Positions 54,076-62,563 of a stretch of DNA of 64,000 nucleotides are shown one piece after another. Within the stretch, counting starts at the first letter, position 1. Each line of letters starts with the position of its first letter. The DNA is from Marispirochaeta sp963667435 (GTDB lineage Bacteria > Spirochaetota > Spirochaetia > JC444 > Marispirochaetaceae): contig OY763414.1 of NCBI GenBank assembly GCA_963667435.1, positions 1,178,001 to 1,242,000 of the forward strand, in the 5' to 3' direction. The notes under the pieces are model-generated. The model had not been told where the DNA came from and did no database searches. It worked only from the letters and a program-made list of their open reading frames with translations. The translations under genes were made by a program, and so were the position numbers.

Positions 54076-56157
54076 CTAAATAAGTATGGTAAAAATGCTG
54101 CCCCGTCCGGGACTGGAATCCACCGCAATGGTTCCCTTGTGCTCAATGATTATCCTCTGGACAATAGCCAGCCCCAAACCTGTACCTGACTCTTTTCTTG
54201 TATAAAAAGGATTAAAAATGCTCTGCATACTCTTCTCATCCATTCCGCAGCCGGTATCTTCAACACTCAGCTTAAGCGTTCCGTCTTCTACAGACGCAGC
54301 AACGGTTACCCGCCCCGCTCCGCTGCAGGCTTCGATCCCGTTCTGGACAAGGTTCCTTACCACCTGCTCCATCATATCTTTATCAAGATTCCTCCCAGAC
54401 ATGTCGCCGGGAACAATAATCTGCAGATCAATATTTTTAAGACTGTCCGCGGGAATAAGGGAAACTGCGTTTCTTATAACTGATGCCACAGAACAAAGTG
54501 ATCTGTTTATATGCAGCGGCCGGGCAAAATCAAGAAAGTTATGGATAATATAATTAAGGCTGTCTATTTCAGAAACAAGCATTTCCGTCAATTCACGATA
54601 CTGACCGTTGTCCGCTGTAATTTTACCAACATAATTATCCCGTAGAAGTTCTGCGGAAACCTTCATAATTGCCAGCGGGTTACGCAGCTGGTGAGAAACA
54701 CCGGCAACCATCTCTCCAATTGCAGCAAGGCGCGTGGAAACCTGAAGTTGCTCCTCAAGGGCACGAATCTTGGTAACATCCGCGATAACCGCGATAAGTC
54801 CCAGTTCTTCACCTTCACCGTCAAAAAAAGGAGAGGTGGAAAGGGTTAGGATCTCTTCACGTCCGTCATAGACCAGCCTGCATTCCCTCAGGGTAACATA
54901 TTCGCCCATTTCGAGCCCGTTATGAATGAGCTCTTTTATTTCCGGAGCCAGCCCTGCTTTTTTCAGCCCCAGAGGAAGCAGATCGGGGCTTTCCAGATGC
55001 ACCATACTTGTTGCAGCTGCATTACAGCTGTTTATGTAGCCGTCATGTCCGACAGTAATGATACCGGATTTTACATTGTTAAGAATAAGCTGATTAAAAT
55101 TTGCAAGCGCGTTCAACTCCCTGTCACGGGCCTGGAGATTGGTTCTCATGGTATTTACCGATTCAACCAGGTCGCCGAACTCATCTCCCGAAGTCTGCTG
55201 TATGGGATATGAGAATTCACCGTTTCCGATCCGGGCAACTCCTTCCTGCAGAGCTGTATAGGGACGAAGGAAGGATTGTCGGTAAAACAGAATGCTTAAA
55301 ACCAGAGCTATGATCAGCACCATCAAAGTGAGCAGAAAAGCGTTACTGTTATAGTTGCGCATGGTGCGTTTTGAATCCCGCATATCAAGAACGGAAATAA
55401 GCCTGCCGCTTATGGTACCCAGGGATTCAAGACTTATAGACCCGATAAAATAATCGCCCACCGCGTCGATATCGCCGGGGCGCATGGACGCTGCCTCCGA
55501 AATGACACTCTGCAGCAATTCCAGGGGTTCGTCAGCTCCGGTTATTTCCCGCGCAGGAAACTGGACAACAGCTGTTGAACTGGTAATTTTCTCAAGACGA
55601 CTGATAAATGCCTCATCTATGGCAATCCGGGCGACAATCATTCCAATAACCTGTTCATTCCGGACGATCTGCCCGAGGCTGTACAGGTACATTCCGGTAC
55701 CGTCATCGTGCATAAAACTCTGACGCCCCTGCCGGTATCCCCTGGTTACAATGGTGGTAAGAATATCATCCGACAGATGCCTGTCTGTTCTGTCCGCCGC
55801 AAGCAGGCGGCCTCCATCGATAACAATAAAAATACCATTCATGTTAAGCGCAGTATTGAAAAGTGAGAGCTCCCGGGAAAGAAGGTTGCGAAGACGGTAT
55901 TCGGTATATTCAATTATATTTTTCTGTCCCGAAAGAAGGCCCACCTTGTTATCCAGATCACTCAAAACCTGAGAGAGATAGTTTTCAACACCCTCCATAT
56001 TTACATACATCCTGTTGCGGAAGGTCTCTTCATTACTGCGGGAAATAAGGCTGTAGGTCACCACCTGAGTCAAAATTCCCTGAAAGAGGACAATCGCAAT
56101 GAAGGAGAGCGCTACCTTTGTGCTTATTTTCAGTTTTGCATGGGGAATTGTTCTCAC
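54076..56157 (-). CDS. Sensor histidine kinase with Cache, HAMP and PAS domains
   Basis: A 693-residue membrane kinase. Helix 1 at about 15-36; periplasmic Cache-like domain about 40-270; helix 2 about 272-294; HAMP about 295-350 (RPYTALQEGVARIGNGEF); PAS about 365-480 (NNVKSGIITVGHDGYINSCNAA); phospho-His in VAGVSHQLRNPLAIMK; ATPase boxes (QVVRNLVQNGIEA, EDTGCGMDEK, GTGLGLAI). It starts at a GTG inside the TGA of the binding-protein gene (GTGA). Cognate kinase of the sigma-54 regulator. Confidence 0.93.
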   Translation of the reverse strand: MRTIPHAKLKISTKVALSFIAIVLFQGILTQVVTYSLISRSNEETFRNRMYVNMEGVENYLSQVLSDLDNKVGLLSGQKNIIEYTEYRLRNLLSRELSLFNTALNMNGIFIVIDGGRLLAADRTDRHLSDDILTTIVTRGYRQGRQSFMHDDGTGMYLYSLGQIVRNEQVIGMIVARIAIDEAFISRLEKITSSTAVVQFPAREITGADEPLELLQSVISEAASMRPGDIDAVGDYFIGSISLESLGTISGRLISVLDMRDSKRTMRNYNSNAFLLTLMVLIIALVLSILFYRQSFLRPYTALQEGVARIGNGEFSYPIQQTSGDEFGDLVESVNTMRTNLQARDRELNALANFNQLILNNVKSGIITVGHDGYINSCNAAATSMVHLESPDLLPLGLKKAGLAPEIKELIHNGLEMGEYVTLRECRLVYDGREEILTLSTSPFFDGEGEELGLIAVIADVTKIRALEEQLQVSTRLAAIGEMVAGVSHQLRNPLAIMKVSAELLRDNYVGKITADNGQYRELTEMLVSEIDSLNYIIHNFLDFARPLHINRSLCSVASVIRNAVSLIPADSLKNIDLQIIVPGDMSGRNLDKDMMEQVVRNLVQNGIEACSGAGRVTVAASVEDGTLKLSVEDTGCGMDEKSMQSIFNPFYTRKESGTGLGLAIVQRIIIEHKGTIAVDSSPGRGSIFTILI

Positions 56158-57380
56158 AGGCCCAGTCCATCTATCTCTTTCTGCATTGCAATCAGTGCCT
56201 CCTCCGGGGCTATTTCCCCCTGAAGAACCTTATATACTTCATCCTGCAGGATTGCAGAGATCTCCTGATACCGGGGATTCAACGGTCGCCCTTTTGCACC
56301 CTGAACCTGTTCTCTCTTAACTGCAAAAAACGGATCATCTCGGATAACATCCTGTTCTTCCCACAGCTCTTTCCAGACAGGAAATTCATCCATATATTTC
56401 CGCTGAAAATCGGGAGAGGAAAGAAACTGAACAAACTGCCATGCTGCTTCCTTTTCCTCAGACGCCTTCAGCACTGCCAACCCCTGAAAACCGGAAATTG
56501 TAGAGGTTCGGCTGCTGTACTGCTTTGAGTAGGGCAACACGCTGACGGCAAAATCAAACTGAGGAGCCCCTGGATCGGAAACCGCCTTATCCATAAGCCG
56601 CCCGGTAAGGAAGGTCCAGTTTGTGGAAAACAAAGCATCCCCCCAGGTAAAAACATCGGCGGCAAACACTTCACCGGAGTTAAGACTGTAGGGATTAAGC
56701 AGGCCTTCCTTCATTAACAGTGCAAAAAAATTGAGTGCATTCAGGTTTGACCGGGTATTCACCTGTAGAGAAGCAGTCGGGTGCCAGGCATTTCCGAAGG
56801 CTGCTGACAACCAGACAAATTCACAGACCAGAACCTCCTCCCGGCGCAGAGAATCAAACAGAGGATACTCTATTATTCCCTTCTGTTTGGCCGCCTCTGC
56901 CATCAGCTGCATTTCTTCAAGTGTTTCCGGAGGATTCACAAATCCAGCCTCATGCAGCAGGTCAAGATTAGTATAAAGAAGTTGAAAATTTGCGAGAAAC
57001 GGAACACCCCACATACGGTTTTTATAAACATTGGCTGAATATATTTCCGGAATTATCCGTTCCTCAATTCTATTCCTTACAGCCGCAGGAACCGGTTCAA
57101 GGATACCCCGGTCGGCAAAATCCGCTGTCCAGATATTATCCAGCAGAACAATATCTATTTCTCCCGAGCGGCCGGCATCTCCTGTAATGAGCTCATAGAT
57201 ATCCTCATATTCCTCAAAACGAAAATTCACCGCAATCCCGGTCAGCTGCGTAAACTCCCGGCCCCGCAGTTCCACATCCCGGGGGTCATACCCGGCCTGG
57301 GCCATATAAACCACCGTTAAAGGCCGGGCAGACACCGAGACAGTTGATAGCAGAACCAGAAGAATCAGGCGATGGAACAT
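56154..57380 (-). CDS. Family 1 extracellular solute-binding protein of a sensory operon
   Basis: A 408-residue periplasmic protein: signal peptide (about 1-18, ending SARPL), then the MalE/UgpB-like fold (TVVYMAQAGYDPRDVELRG; MWGVPFLANFQLLYTN; FSTNWTFLTGRLMDKA; GFQGLAVLKASEEKEAAWQFVQFL). No permease or ATPase gene follows; it is coupled by GTGA overlap to the histidine kinase, so it probably presents a ligand to the kinase Cache domain rather than to an importer. The left end of an IS element lies 130 nt upstream. Confidence 0.88.
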   Translation of the reverse strand: MFHRLILLVLLSTVSVSARPLTVVYMAQAGYDPRDVELRGREFTQLTGIAVNFRFEEYEDIYELITGDAGRSGEIDIVLLDNIWTADFADRGILEPVPAAVRNRIEERIIPEIYSANVYKNRMWGVPFLANFQLLYTNLDLLHEAGFVNPPETLEEMQLMAEAAKQKGIIEYPLFDSLRREEVLVCEFVWLSAAFGNAWHPTASLQVNTRSNLNALNFFALLMKEGLLNPYSLNSGEVFAADVFTWGDALFSTNWTFLTGRLMDKAVSDPGAPQFDFAVSVLPYSKQYSSRTSTISGFQGLAVLKASEEKEAAWQFVQFLSSPDFQRKYMDEFPVWKELWEEQDVIRDDPFFAVKREQVQGAKGRPLNPRYQEISAILQDEVYKVLQGEIAPEEALIAMQKEIDGLGL

Positions 57381-57562
57381 ACTAAAAGGCTACAATGGGT
57401 TCGGGGAGAACACAAGAAAGATTTCACGCTACCTCTGCGTATCCAGTTCTGCCGGAAGAGATATCTTAAAAAAAGACCCGCCGGACTCCCTGCTTATAAA
57501 CTGTATTATGATGAGCCTGGATTTCTGAACAGTTATTTCTAAGAACTAAGGTGGAATCTCCG

Positions 57563-57895
57563 ATGTATGATACCATAAACGAGGAGATGTACGTGAGACG
57601 AAAGTTTGATGAAGAGTTCAAAGCCAAGGTAGCCCTTGAAGCACTAACGGAGGAGAAAACCCTGTAGGAGCTGGCCGAGGAATACGAAGTCCATCCCAAT
57701 CAGATCAGTGCCTGGAAGAAGCAGCTCCTGCAGAATGCGAGCTCCCTATTTGAACGTAAGAACAAGAAGAATCAGGAGCTCGATCAGGTGAAAAAACGGG
57801 AGCAAGAGCTCTACAAACAACTTGGCCAGGCAAAGTACGAGAACGAGTGGTTAAAAAAAAAGTACAAGCAATTGTACGGAAAGGATTACGAATGA
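57563..57895 (+). pseudogene. IS3 transposase OrfA, amber at codon 35
   Basis: Frame encodes about 110 residues with the OrfA HTH (RRKFDEEFKAKVALEAL; YEVHPNQISAWKKQLL) and a leucine-zipper-like helix (QELDQVKKREQELYKQLGQAKYENEWLKKKY). TAG at 57665-57667 stands in EEKTL-stop-ELAEEYE, where related OrfA proteins read KTLQELA; CAG to TAG is one transition. Without readthrough, OrfA and the frameshifted OrfAB transposase are not made from this copy. Confidence 0.85.
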
Positions 57896-58728
57896 TCGAT
57901 CCTTCTGACCGTCATCTGTCTATTAGACGACAAAGTGAACTGCTCGGGGTAAGCCGCTCCCTTCACTACTACAAGAAACGTGCCCCGCGACGGGCCGATA
58001 TCGAAGATATGATCAAGCTGAAAGAGCTGTTTATAAAGTACCCATTTTACGGTTACCGAAAGCAGGTACGCGAGCTGAAAAAAGAATCGATAATCTCTAC
58101 CGTGAAACGGGTACGCCGCCTGATGAAAGAATCGGGCCTTAAAGCACTATCGCCAAAGAAATTAACCTCTATCCCGAAAAAGGACCACCCTGTGTATCCG
58201 TACCTGCTGAAGGGCAAGAGAATCAGATATCCGAATCAGGTCTGGGCAACCGATATTACCTATCTGAAACTGGAGACGGGATTTGTTTATCTTGTTGCCA
58301 TTATGGATCTATACAGCCGGAAAGTCTTGAGCTGGCGGATATCACTCTCCATGGATGCCGAGTTCTGTGTTGAAGCGCTGAAGGACGCTTTGCGAAAATA
58401 TGGCACGCCTGCAATCTTTAATACCGACCAGGGGAGCCAGTTTACCTCCTATGGCTTTATTCAAATCCTGAAAGACAACGGCATTGAAATCAGTATGGAT
58501 GGTCAGGGTCGCTGGCGGGACAATATCTATGTTGAACGGTTCTGGCGAACTCTCAAGTATGAAGATATTTACTTGAAATCCTATGAATCAGTACGGGAGC
58601 TTAAAGCTGGCCTTCGTCGGTACTTTCAATTCTATAACAGTCGAAGATTTCATCAAAGTCTGGATTATCGGACCCCGGAAGAGATGTATGAATCATTCCA
58701 GGTAGAAGGAATGAAAGCGGTTGCATAG
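57892..58728 (+). CDS. IS3 transposase OrfB, DDE integrase domain
   Basis: A 278-residue transposase in the -1 frame relative to orfA, starting with ATG 57892 inside the orfA TGA and reachable by frameshift at A9G. HTH_21 N-terminal (GYRKQVRELKKESIIS), rve core with catalytic Asp in VWATDITYL, Asp in IFNTDQGSQFTS and Glu in DNIYVERFWRTLKYE. Intact. Confidence 0.93.
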   Translation: MIDPSDRHLSIRRQSELLGVSRSLHYYKKRAPRRADIEDMIKLKELFIKYPFYGYRKQVRELKKESIISTVKRVRRLMKESGLKALSPKKLTSIPKKDHPVYPYLLKGKRIRYPNQVWATDITYLKLETGFVYLVAIMDLYSRKVLSWRISLSMDAEFCVEALKDALRKYGTPAIFNTDQGSQFTSYGFIQILKDNGIEISMDGQGRWRDNIYVERFWRTLKYEDIYLKSYESVRELKAGLRRYFQFYNSRRFHQSLDYRTPEEMYESFQVEGMKAVA

Positions 58729-58737
58729 TCAGGCTAT

Positions 58738-59295
58738 ACCGGCAGGTTCCACCTTAAATGGAACGGAAAACTGTTTGACAAAGGGGCTCAGCATAAGCGG
58801 GATGTTCTTTCGGGAAAGGTCGATCTGGCCTTTGCCTGTACAAAATATTTTGAAGGTCTTGATGTGGTTCCCATCGCCAGGCAGGAACTTGTTCTTATGC
58901 TCCCGTCGAGCCATCCTCTTGCTGGAGAAAAGAAGCTATCACTGAAAGATATTAAAAATGAGAGTATTCTCTGGTACTACAAAGACTCCAACCTGTACAA
59001 ATGGATTCAGACAATGTTTGAGATGGAAGGAATAAAGCCAGATATTAATACCAACTGTACCGACTGGTCTTCCCAGATATCCTATGTTTCTCTTGGTATA
59101 GGAATCAGTATCGCACCACGTCTGCCAGTGGACAGCAATCTTATTTCGGTTGTAGAAATCGATCATCCATTAAACTATCGTAACGTTTATATGCTTTCTG
59201 CAAAGGGAAGAGAACTGACAAAAGCAGCTGAATATATCCGGCAGTACTGCCTGGATTACTCAGCCGCCCATTTCGGCATCATTGAAGATGAATAG
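58738..59295 (+). pseudogene. LysR regulator, 3' fragment
   Basis: About 185 codons in frame from the IS edge: SGKVDLAFACTKYFEGLDVVPIARQELVLMLPSSHPLAGEKKLSLKDI and LGIGISIAPRLPV are the LysR substrate-binding domain. The HTH and linker (about 100 residues) are missing, and no such sequence is found left of the IS, so the 5' part was deleted or moved. It has no own start with ribosome site. Tail to tail with an SLC13 carrier gene it may once have controlled. Confidence 0.85.
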
Positions 59296-59325
59296 GCATA
59301 CAACAAAGCGCTGACAGGTCTGGAT

Positions 59326-60597
59326 TTATATAAAATAAACTAACTTTATGACCACACACGTAACAATAATTGATACGATATTAATCAATCCGCCGACACG
59401 AAAATAATCTTTAAACCTGTACCCTGGAACTTGAATCATTGTCATAGGTGCAACACTTATAGGTGTTGCCACTGCCACTTTTATTCCGGAAGCTGCTGCA
59501 AGCACCATTGGAATCGGTGAGATACCCAAAGCTTCAGCAAGGTAAATTGCCACTGGCACCAGAATCGCAACAGTCGCGTTATCCGACATCAGGTTGGATA
59601 ATACCGACCCGATAAGACATAATATGAGACACAAGCCAAAAGGCGACTGACTTACCGGCCCGAATATACCTATCATAAAATGGGCGATACATTCTCCTGC
59701 CCCACTGGACCCAAGACCGCGGCTAAGACCGATAGCCCCGCCTACAATAACAATAGTGGGCCAACTGATACTTTTGAAAGCATCCTTCTCGCTGATACAC
59801 CCGGTCAGAATAAGAACAGCCGCGCCCAGAAGAGCTGCAGCACCATAATGAAGACCTGACAGCATAAGCAAAACCACCCCCAGCATAACACAACCGGTAA
59901 GTATCATTTTCCAGGAAGAACAACTTTTTCCGTCATCGCTGCATGCCTCAACCTCATCAAGGGGTAATTCGTCAAAATCAAACCACTTCTGCTGAAGCTT
60001 GTACCCGAATAAAAGGTATAGAACAATTACACAGAGAAGTGCCGGTAAGTTTATAACCGTTGAAGCAAATAATCCCAACTGTTCATACCCTGCAGCAGTT
60101 ATAAGACCCGCAGCAGTTATCATTGAGGTTGCACTTATCATAGTCAGGTTATTTCCAATAGTCGAAGCAAAACCCAACGGAAAATATGTATGTCTCCTGC
60201 TGATTTTTCCACCTGATTTTGAGACTACACTGTCTATAATGGGCATCAGCATTGCAACAACTAAGGCAGCATTAAGAAAAACAGAAAGCAGCGTGGAAAT
60301 GACAATTATCATAACCACAAATTTCTTCTCATCTGCACCGACACATCTATACAGCAGGCTGCCGGCTTTATGTGCGAGACCGGTGGTAAAACATGTGTGA
60401 CCTATAACCATCATCCCGGCAACAAGCATTACTGCAGTACTGGAGGAGCCGCTGAATGCCTCGGCATAAGAAATAACCCCGGTAAATGCCATGGCAAGTA
60501 TAGTGCAAATAGTAGTTACTGACAGTGGTATTTTTGATATTGAATAGAAAATCAGCGCCGACACCAAAATTATTATTGCAATAGTGCTCGGTGACAT
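59326..60597 (-). CDS. SLC13/DASS-type anion carrier (first)
   Basis: A 423-residue carrier with about 11-12 helices in two inverted halves. Each half ends in a re-entrant hairpin: ASTIGNNLTMISATSMITAAGL and SVLSNLMSDNATVAILVPVAIYL, the SNT-like sodium/carboxylate motifs of the DASS/SLC13 and related ArsB/NhaD superfamily. Likely imports di- or tricarboxylates. ATG 60597 follows GGGGAG; the ORF start two codons earlier is a GTG. Substrate not assignable. Confidence 0.85.
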   Translation of the reverse strand: MSPSTIAIIILVSALIFYSISKIPLSVTTICTILAMAFTGVISYAEAFSGSSSTAVMLVAGMMVIGHTCFTTGLAHKAGSLLYRCVGADEKKFVVMIIVISTLLSVFLNAALVVAMLMPIIDSVVSKSGGKISRRHTYFPLGFASTIGNNLTMISATSMITAAGLITAAGYEQLGLFASTVINLPALLCVIVLYLLFGYKLQQKWFDFDELPLDEVEACSDDGKSCSSWKMILTGCVMLGVVLLMLSGLHYGAAALLGAAVLILTGCISEKDAFKSISWPTIVIVGGAIGLSRGLGSSGAGECIAHFMIGIFGPVSQSPFGLCLILCLIGSVLSNLMSDNATVAILVPVAIYLAEALGISPIPMVLAAASGIKVAVATPISVAPMTMIQVPGYRFKDYFRVGGLINIVSIIVTCVVIKLVYFI

Positions 60598-60906
60598 TGT
60601 CACACTCCCCTAATAGCCGGAACCTTAATCGTGGCCGAAAAATATCCCGGTAAAAAACTTTATATAAGTTTGATACCAGATCATATCGATATTTTTTTAA
60701 CTATATACGTTAAGAGTCTTCTTGTGAAATACATGTTTTCTATAGATGGTATAAAAAGAAACTATATGTATCGTTAAACTTTATGCACTGGTATTGCTGT
60801 TCTATTAGCCACAGCGGAGTAAACTTTTATATTCTATTTATATACCGGGTTCAAGATTTATCAATTCCGGTCCATGTAAATCTCCGGAAATCACCTGCCC
60901 TGGAGG
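60598..60906. other. AT-rich intergenic region between SLC13 carrier and LysR genes
   Basis: About 309 nt between the start of the carrier gene and the end of the lysR gene, both minus strand. It must contain the carrier promoter. Several partial TATAAT-like boxes and T-N11-A-like patterns are visible, but none is clearly right. No small gene, repeat or terminator seen. Confidence 0.5.
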
Positions 60907-61788
60907 TTAAACAAGAACATCCGGGCTTTTATACCGCTCAAAATCCCGGAAACTGGCCTTAACATAATCAGACAGTGCCTGTACAACCGGCTGCTGTTTT
61001 CCTCCCCCTAAAATCATCGTGGTTGTTGACATCGGAAGCTCCGGAAAACCCTCTTCAGGGGTAAGCATGTGTATATCAGCAGGAGCAGCACTCTTTTCAA
61101 TAACAGCCACAGCTAAACCGCTTTTAACAGCAGCAAGGATCCCTGCAATACTTGGACTTGTGTACGCAATTCTATAATCCCGACCCATACCCTCCAATGT
61201 TTTTACTGCCCACTGCCGGAAAGTACATTCTTCATGATAAGCAGCAAGCGGAAGAGGATCAGTCTCGTATATTATATGCTTTGCAGATGTTACCCATACA
61301 ACCCGGTCACTGAAAACGGTCTCCCCTCTCTGCCCGGAATCAATATCACTTTTTATAATAAGGTCCAAATTCCCTTTGTTTAATTCGTCCTCCAATATTC
61401 TCCCTCTATCAAAGACAACATCTGTCTGCACAAGAGGCCAGGTTTCAGCAAATCGGGATAATACCATAGGAAGAACAACTTCGGCATAGTCATACGGAGC
61501 TCCAAGACGAACGCGTCCATACATTTCTGGTTTACGAATGGCAGTGAGTGCCTCATCATGAAGCCTGAGCATCTTTCTTGCATAAGGAAGCAACGTTTCT
61601 CCCGAATAGGTTAACCTTAGAGACCGCCCCGCTCTTTCAAACATCGGACTGCCTAAATCCTCTTCAAGTCGTTTCATCTGCATACTGACGGCAGATTGTG
61701 TACGGTGTACCATCGCTGCTGTGGTGGTAAAATTTAAAGTATTTGCAGCCGTCACAAACGTCCTGAGTATTTCATTTGGAATATCCAT
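60907..61788 (-). CDS. LysR family transcriptional regulator
   Basis: About 293 residues. N-terminal winged helix (residues about 3-62, LRTFVTAANTLNFTTTAAMVHRTQSAVSMQMKRLEEDLG) and substrate-binding domain (about 90-290, RLGAPYDYAEVVLP; AVKSGLAVAVIEKSA). Of the LrhA-like type by sequence. ATG 61788 has AGAGG seven nt upstream; the longer frame has none. Located between the two SLC13 carrier genes and divergent from a 66-residue protein gene. Confidence 0.9.
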   Translation of the reverse strand: MDIPNEILRTFVTAANTLNFTTTAAMVHRTQSAVSMQMKRLEEDLGSPMFERAGRSLRLTYSGETLLPYARKMLRLHDEALTAIRKPEMYGRVRLGAPYDYAEVVLPMVLSRFAETWPLVQTDVVFDRGRILEDELNKGNLDLIIKSDIDSGQRGETVFSDRVVWVTSAKHIIYETDPLPLAAYHEECTFRQWAVKTLEGMGRDYRIAYTSPSIAGILAAVKSGLAVAVIEKSAAPADIHMLTPEEGFPELPMSTTTMILGGGKQQPVVQALSDYVKASFRDFERYKSPDVLV

Positions 61789-61898
61789 ATTACAACCTCT
61801 ATTATCAATATATTTGATATTTACCATTAAAACAATTCGTTTCTCTTATATATAAATTGTAGGTAATATTGCAAGGTAACCATGAGGAGGAAGAGGCT

Positions 61899-62099
61899 AT
61901 GAATAAAAAATCCACCAAATCACGCATGAACCTTGTTAATAAACTGGACAGCGCATTCGATAAATTCAAGAAAGCATATGAACACAAAAGCTTAAACAAA
62001 GAATTATCCAAATTACCTGCATATATCCGAGAAGATATCGGCATGGACGAAGAGTCGCGTAAGAAACAACGGGAATTACTGCTTAAAAAATCTATTTGA
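61899..62099 (+). CDS. Small basic protein, DUF1127-like
   Basis: A 66-residue basic protein beginning ATG 61899 after an extended AGGAGGAAGAGG ribosome site. The C-terminal ELSKLPAYIREDIGMDEESRKKQ resembles the ELxxLxDxxLxDIGLxR core of DUF1127 (YjiS-like) proteins, small RNA-binding-type proteins. Family match is by eye and tentative. Divergent from lysR. Confidence 0.6.
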   Translation: MNKKSTKSRMNLVNKLDSAFDKFKKAYEHKSLNKELSKLPAYIREDIGMDEESRKKQRELLLKKSI

Positions 62100-62563
62100 A
62101 GAAGCAGGAACCCGTTTAAAGATTCAGCACGAGAAGGAACAGGCAGATATAACTGAATTTCTGAAAGCAGGATCAACCTTGATTGACAAACCTCACCAAA
62201 GCATCCCGCCCGGCTCTTGAACACCTCGCTGATATATGCAATCACAACAAAATTGTTCCATCATCAGAGTACTCTGGGCGTCCCGGCTCGCAGGGAGCTC
62301 ACCGGCGGGCCTTGCGGGGCTTCGGACCCGGTCCCCGGGTCTGCCTTCGGCACCCCTTCAGTCCCTGACGCGGGTATCAGTTCGATATCTGGCAGCCAGA
62401 CTGTCGTTAATGCTTCAGTATTTTATATCAGAAACCAACACTCCCATTAAAAAAATTGACATAGCACCCCACCAGTGGTACACTGGTGCTACCAGTAAAG
62501 CGCTGTAATAAGCATCATAGATCAACCGGAAAGCGCTGAAACTCAAAAATCAGGAGGAGTTTT
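62100..62563. other. 464-nt non-coding region with GC-rich hairpins and a promoter
   Basis: 62101-62220 has a start-less open frame with protein-like composition (EAGTRLKIQHEKEQADITEF). 62278-62356 is GC-rich with GACCCGG-TCC-CCGGGTC (62325-62341) and TGCC-TTC-GGCA (62342-62352). The carrier promoter and operators lie at 62456-62496. Confidence 0.5.
62456..62496 (+). promoter_or_regulatory. Carrier promoter with overlapping GntR-like operators
   Basis: TTGACA (62456-62461), 17-bp spacer, TACACT (62479-62484). Two overlapping perfect inverted repeats cover the -10: ACCAGTG-GTA-CACTGGT (62471-62487) and ACTGGT-GCT-ACCAGT (62482-62496). TGGTNNNACCA is the usual form of FCD-type GntR operators. 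Confidence 0.75.

Larger units (their letters stand above)
57512..58737 (+). mobile_element. IS3 family insertion sequence
   Basis: About 1.2 kb with orfA and orfB in -1 relation. The ends share the short inverted repeat AGCCTG (57514-57519 and 58730-58735); exact ends and target duplication are not clear, so coordinates are approximate. The slippery run of nine A then G (57853-57862) precedes the orfA stop. orfA is interrupted by a TAG. The element abuts a truncated lysR on its right. Confidence 0.85.

Noticed and set aside
57466..57699. Minus-strand reading frame at the IS left end
   Set aside because: It lies opposite orfA and the IS terminus and matches no family.
62101..62220. Open frame after the DUF1127-like gene with protein-like composition
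   Set aside because: No start codon and no ribosome site in frame; could be a gene remnant but cannot be supported as a gene.
62217..62508. Three overlapping frames of 60-90 codons
   Set aside because: They run across a GC-rich hairpin island and into a promoter; no ribosome sites.
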